Shown here: piece by piece, positions 61,052 to 64,000 of the stretch | Numbering within the stretch: position 1 is the first letter of the stretch | How the letters are laid out: every line of letters starts with the position of its first letter | NCBI GenBank assembly: GCA_963766995.1 | Contig: CAVYCE010000003.1 | Location: forward strand, 1,116,001 to 1,180,000 | Origin: Bog-473 sp963766995 | Lineage (GTDB): Bacteria; Actinomycetota; Acidimicrobiia; Acidimicrobiales; RAAP-2 | Length of the DNA stretch: 64,000 nt | Direction of reading: 5' to 3' | The notes under the pieces: model-generated | The model's input: only the letters and a program-made list of their open reading frames with translations | Database searches by the model: none | What the model was told of the DNA's origin: nothing | Made by a program: the position numbers and the translations under genes

Positions 61052-62236
61052 GACGATGGCGGCGGCGAACTCCGAACACTTGACCTCGGTGGCACCGTCC
61101 ATGAGACGGGCGAAGTCGTAGGTGACCACCTTGTCGGCGATGGTGGCCTCGAGCGCCTTGACGATGTCGGCGGCGGCTTCGGTCCAGCCGATGTGCTCGT
61201 ACATGAGCACGCCGGAGAGCAGCACCGACCCGGGGTTCACTTTGTCCTGGCCGGCGTATTTGGGTGCCGTGCCATGAGTGGCCTCGAAGATGCCGTGACC
61301 TGACACGTAGTTGATGTTCGCCCCCGGAGCGATGCCGATGCCACCAACCTGGGCGGCCAGCGCATCGGAGAGATAGTCACCATTGAGGTTGGTGGTGGCG
61401 ATCACGTCGAACTCGGCCGGGCGGGTCAGCACCTGCTGCAGGGTGATGTCGGCAATAGAGTCCTTGACCAACAGCTTGTCGCCGGGATTGCCGCCGCAGT
61501 CGTCCCAGCCCACGGCCACGTCGGAAAACTCCTCACGGACCAGTTCGTAGCCCCAGTCCAGGAAGGCGCCCTCGGTGAACTTCTGGATGTTGCCCTTGTG
61601 GACCATGGTCACCGACTTGCGGTCGTGCTCCAGCGCGTACTGAATGGCGGCCCGGGTCAGGCGCTTGGATCCCATTTCGGAGATGGGCTTGATGCCGATG
61701 CCCGAGCCGTCGCGGATGGGCCAGCCCATCTCGTCGCGCAGGTAGGTGATGAGCTTGAGTGACTCGGGGGTGCCCTCCTTCACCTCGTACCCGGCGTAGA
61801 CGTCCTCCGTGTTTTCCCGGAAGATGACCATGTCGACCAGCTCGGGGTGGAGGACCGGCGAGGGCACGCCGGTGAACCAGCGCACGGGACGGAGGCAGAC
61901 GTAGAGGTCGAGGATCTGACGCAAGGCGACATTCAGCGATCGGATGCCACCACCGATGGGCGTGGTGAGTGGGCCCTTGATGCCGATCAGGTGCGAGCGA
62001 AAGGCTTCCACTGTCTCGTCGGGCAGCCAGTTGCCGGTCTCGTCGAAGGCCTTCTGACCGGCGAGCACTTCCTTCCAGGCGACGGTGTGGCCGTGCTTGG
62101 CGGCGGCGGCATCGAGGACCAGCTTGGCCGCGGGCCAGATGTCGACTCCCGTGCCGTCGCCCTCAATGAACGGAATGATCGGCTCGCTCGGCACGCTGAG
62201 CGTTCCGTCGGACCCCATAGTGATGCGTTCTGCCAT
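61040..62236 (-). CDS. icd: Isocitrate dehydrogenase, NADP-dependent, dimeric type
   Basis: A 398-residue enzyme. It has IIPFIEGDGTGVDIWPAAKLVLDAA at the N-terminus, the isocitrate-binding Ser/Arg region in IGGGIRSLNVALRQILDLYVCLRPVRW, VHKGNIQKFTEGAF and the metal/NADP region GDYLSDALAAQVGGIGIAPGANI and EATHGTAPKYAGQDKVNPGS. It is like the E. coli Icd. The start at 62236 was chosen; a Met six codons in (62218) is possible. It makes 2-oxoglutarate and NADPH. Confidence 0.93.
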   Translation of the reverse strand: MAERITMGSDGTLSVPSEPIIPFIEGDGTGVDIWPAAKLVLDAAAAKHGHTVAWKEVLAGQKAFDETGNWLPDETVEAFRSHLIGIKGPLTTPIGGGIRSLNVALRQILDLYVCLRPVRWFTGVPSPVLHPELVDMVIFRENTEDVYAGYEVKEGTPESLKLITYLRDEMGWPIRDGSGIGIKPISEMGSKRLTRAAIQYALEHDRKSVTMVHKGNIQKFTEGAFLDWGYELVREEFSDVAVGWDDCGGNPGDKLLVKDSIADITLQQVLTRPAEFDVIATTNLNGDYLSDALAAQVGGIGIAPGANINYVSGHGIFEATHGTAPKYAGQDKVNPGSVLLSGVLMYEHIGWTEAAADIVKALEATIADKVVTYDFARLMDGATEVKCSEFAAAIVDRL

Positions 62237-62326
62237 GGGGCCGATGCTACGGGGCGGGGCGGCGCTGTCCCAATTGATGGCACCAATTGCGGTGGTCGGA
62301 GGCGTGGCCGGGGCAGGATGGGCGGT

Positions 62327-63541
62327 ATGGGCGCACTGGACGGCATCACGGTCATTGAGGCGGGACTGCTGGTGCAGGGTCCCCAGGCAGCGGCGACATT
62401 GGGCGCATGGGGTGCCGAGGTGGTGAAGGTGGAGCTGCCGGGTTTCGGCGACCAGAGTCGGTGGCTGCCCCGAACTTCGGATGACCGCCGGTCGCCCTAT
62501 TTCCTGGCGTGCAATCGAGGGAAGCGAAGCGCCACCGTCGATCTGCGTACGCCAGCCGGCCGTGAGGTGTTTCTTCGGTTGGCCGAAAAGGCCGACGTCA
62601 TCATCACCAACTTCAAGCCGGGGACCATGGAGTCGTGGGGCCTCGGCTACGACGACGTGGCGGCCCGCAACCCGGGCGTGGTCTATGCCGCCGGCTCCAC
62701 CTTCGGGCCACTCGGGGCTGATGCCGAGCGGGAGGGCGCCGACCTCAGCGGTCAGGCTGCGGGCGGCCTCATCAGCACCACCGGAGTGGACGGCAGCGAG
62801 CCCACACCGGTGGGCGCCACGCTGGCCGACCACATCGCCTCCCAGAACATGGTGGCCGGGATCCTCGCTGCGCTCCTATCCCGCGGCCGCACCGGAGTGG
62901 GCCAGCGGCTCGATACGTCACTGCTGGGTGGCCAGATCTGGGCCCAAGCCAGCGAGTACACCTCCTATCTGCTCTCGGGTGAGCTACCGGGGCGGGCCAA
63001 CCGCGGCAACTCGCTGGTGCCCGGCCTGTACGGCATGTTCACGACGGCCGACGGCCATATCGCCATCGTTGGCGTGGTGGCCTCGGCCCGAACCACACTC
63101 TTCGAGCTGGTGGGTCGACCCGACCTCACCGAGCAGTTCGCCCAGCTGTACTACTTCGATGCCGACAAGGCCAAGTTGTATCCGCAACTCGATGCCGCCT
63201 TCTCGACCCGCACCACGGCGGAATGGTGTGAGCTGCTACGCGCCGCCGGGGTGCGCCATGCGCCCGTGCGCAACTACGCCGACGTGGTGGACGATCCGAG
63301 CTGCTGGGAGAACGGCTACTTCGTCATGAGCGGAACCGGCGGCAGAGACGGCGACGTTGACGGCGGTAGTGATGGCCAGGCCGAAGAGCGGGTCGTGGGC
63401 TCTCCCGTCGGCTTCAGCGGCACCCCGGCCCGCGTGCTCGGCCCCGCGCCCGAACTGGGGCAGCACACTGAAGAAGTGTTGCTTGAGGCTGGCTTCAGCT
63501 GGGAGGAGATCGCCGTACTTTCCGAGCAAGGCGCTATCTGA
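62327..63541 (+). CDS. Family III CoA-transferase (CaiB/BaiF)
   Basis: A 404-residue enzyme. The N-terminus has ITVIEAGLLVQGPQAAATLGAWGAEVVKVELPGFGD; the catalytic Asp region is GADLSGQAAGGLISTTG; YGMFTTADGHIAIVG is the domain 2 signature. It transfers CoA between carboxylic acids, substrate unknown. It is divergent from icd by 90 bp. Start at 62327 chosen; ATG nine bases upstream (62318) is possible. Confidence 0.9.
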   Translation: MGALDGITVIEAGLLVQGPQAAATLGAWGAEVVKVELPGFGDQSRWLPRTSDDRRSPYFLACNRGKRSATVDLRTPAGREVFLRLAEKADVIITNFKPGTMESWGLGYDDVAARNPGVVYAAGSTFGPLGADAEREGADLSGQAAGGLISTTGVDGSEPTPVGATLADHIASQNMVAGILAALLSRGRTGVGQRLDTSLLGGQIWAQASEYTSYLLSGELPGRANRGNSLVPGLYGMFTTADGHIAIVGVVASARTTLFELVGRPDLTEQFAQLYYFDADKAKLYPQLDAAFSTRTTAEWCELLRAAGVRHAPVRNYADVVDDPSCWENGYFVMSGTGGRDGDVDGGSDGQAEERVVGSPVGFSGTPARVLGPAPELGQHTEEVLLEAGFSWEEIAVLSEQGAI

Positions 63542-63786
63542 AGAGCGGTCCTCCTCATTGCGCACCCACTCCATTGGGTGCTCGCCGCCGGTCCCCTCTG
63601 GCACCCGCGTGCGCCGCTGACCGCGGCAATTGTCAGTGGAGGTGCGCGAGAGCCAGAGAACGGGCAATCTGGGCGCATGACATCCACTCCGAATGCGTTG
63701 CCGACATCGCTCCGGACTCGTCCATAAGCATTCGATCTACGCAGCCGGGACCGCCGCGGCGCATCGATGGATACACAATCGGAGCA

Positions 63787-64000
63787 GTGCCCAACATCGA
63801 TGGTCCGGGACCGCACGGTGGTGAGATGCATCCCGACGGCGACGAGTTCCTGTACATCGTCAACGGGGTGATGGAATTGATTCTTGACGATGGTGACGAA
63901 CGGGCGGTTGGCGTCGAGACGAAGGTGCTCCTTGGCTCCGGCGACGCTTACGTCGTCCCACGCGGAGTATGGCATCGGCTCGAAGCGGTCGAGCCCAGTT
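63787..64000 (+). CDS. Cupin-domain protein, 5' part only
   Basis: The frame from GTG 63787 stays open to the right edge (71 codons), with the cupin motif 1 pattern HGGEMHPDGDEFLYIVNGVMELIL (His, His, Glu) and motif 2 start in GDAYVVPRGVWHRLEAVEP. The true start could be up to about 100 codons upstream, as the frame is open there; GTG has no good ribosome-binding site. In 63542-63786 I see no other gene. Confidence 0.6.
   Translation, partial: MPNIDGPGPHGGEMHPDGDEFLYIVNGVMELILDDGDERAVGVETKVLLGSGDAYVVPRGVWHRLEAVEPS

Overview
The window is chromosomal DNA from a high-GC actinobacterium. Signs of this are two WhiB-family iron-sulfur regulators, a DevR/DevS-type two-component system, F420/deazaflavin-type enzymes, a UPF0182 membrane protein, a DivIVA protein, several apparently leaderless mRNAs and an initiator tRNA gene that encodes its CCA end. 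The gene mix is compatible with a non-mycobacterial lineage such as Acidimicrobiia, but that placement is inference. There is no rRNA, CRISPR array or prophage.

Layout. 1-9.9 kb is an accessory stretch: a dimethylformamidase-like protein (cut by the left edge), a serine hydrolase, a PPOX/TetR divergent pair around a 28-bp palindrome, a decayed fragment, an alpha/beta hydrolase, two MFS exporters (one paired with a TetR regulator and tandem operators) and a small HTH/Clp-N pair behind a clear promoter. 10.5-26.1 kb is the most interesting part: a compact island built around a DevR (DosR)-like response regulator and a one-GAF DevS-like kinase. Around them lie the whole arginine deiminase pathway (antiporter, arcA, arcB, arcC), three universal stress proteins, a GNAT acetyltransferase overlapping a class II deacetylase, a PPOX flavoprotein, an ABC-2 exporter and several uncharacterised proteins. 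Copies of a DosR-type box (consensus GGGACYWWRGTCCC) lie in each non-coding promoter gap. In seven promoters the proximal box ends exactly 24 nt before a -10-like hexamer, and three of these seem to give leaderless mRNAs. One further box sits in front of a strong hairpin with no gene, suggesting a small RNA.

26.4-29.2 kb holds two insertion sequences: an IS481-type element with a frameshifted transposase and an intact ISL3-type element. The ISL3 element has a perfect 8-bp target duplication that overlaps the CCA end of the initiator tRNA gene. 29.2-46.4 kb is a conserved chromosomal block: UPF0182, a DivIVA fusion, a Lon-like PDZ protease, a HEAT-repeat protein, an MreB homologue with a frameshift, two proteins of protease families with altered active sites, two WhiB genes, FtcD and a MoxR-AAA/VWA pair.

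46.4-54.5 kb carries a LysR regulator divergent from a three-gene succinate dehydrogenase of the mycobacterial Sdh1 type, then an SCP2-like protein, a TetR/deazaflavin-nitroreductase divergent pair, an MFS carrier and a GNAT. 54.5-64 kb carries a Gfo/Idh/MocA oxidoreductase, a translationally coupled ATP-grasp / alpha-E / transglutaminase / ACT cluster, malate and isocitrate dehydrogenases separated by a 15-bp tandem repeat, a family III CoA transferase and the beginning of a cupin gene.

How it works together (inference): under hypoxia or NO, DevS would phosphorylate DevR. DevR would switch on arginine fermentation for ATP and ammonia, stress proteins, reversible protein acetylation and an exporter, in effect a dormancy programme in one 15-kb locus. 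The TCA enzymes at the right (Sdh, Mdh, Icd) represent the aerobic counterpart.
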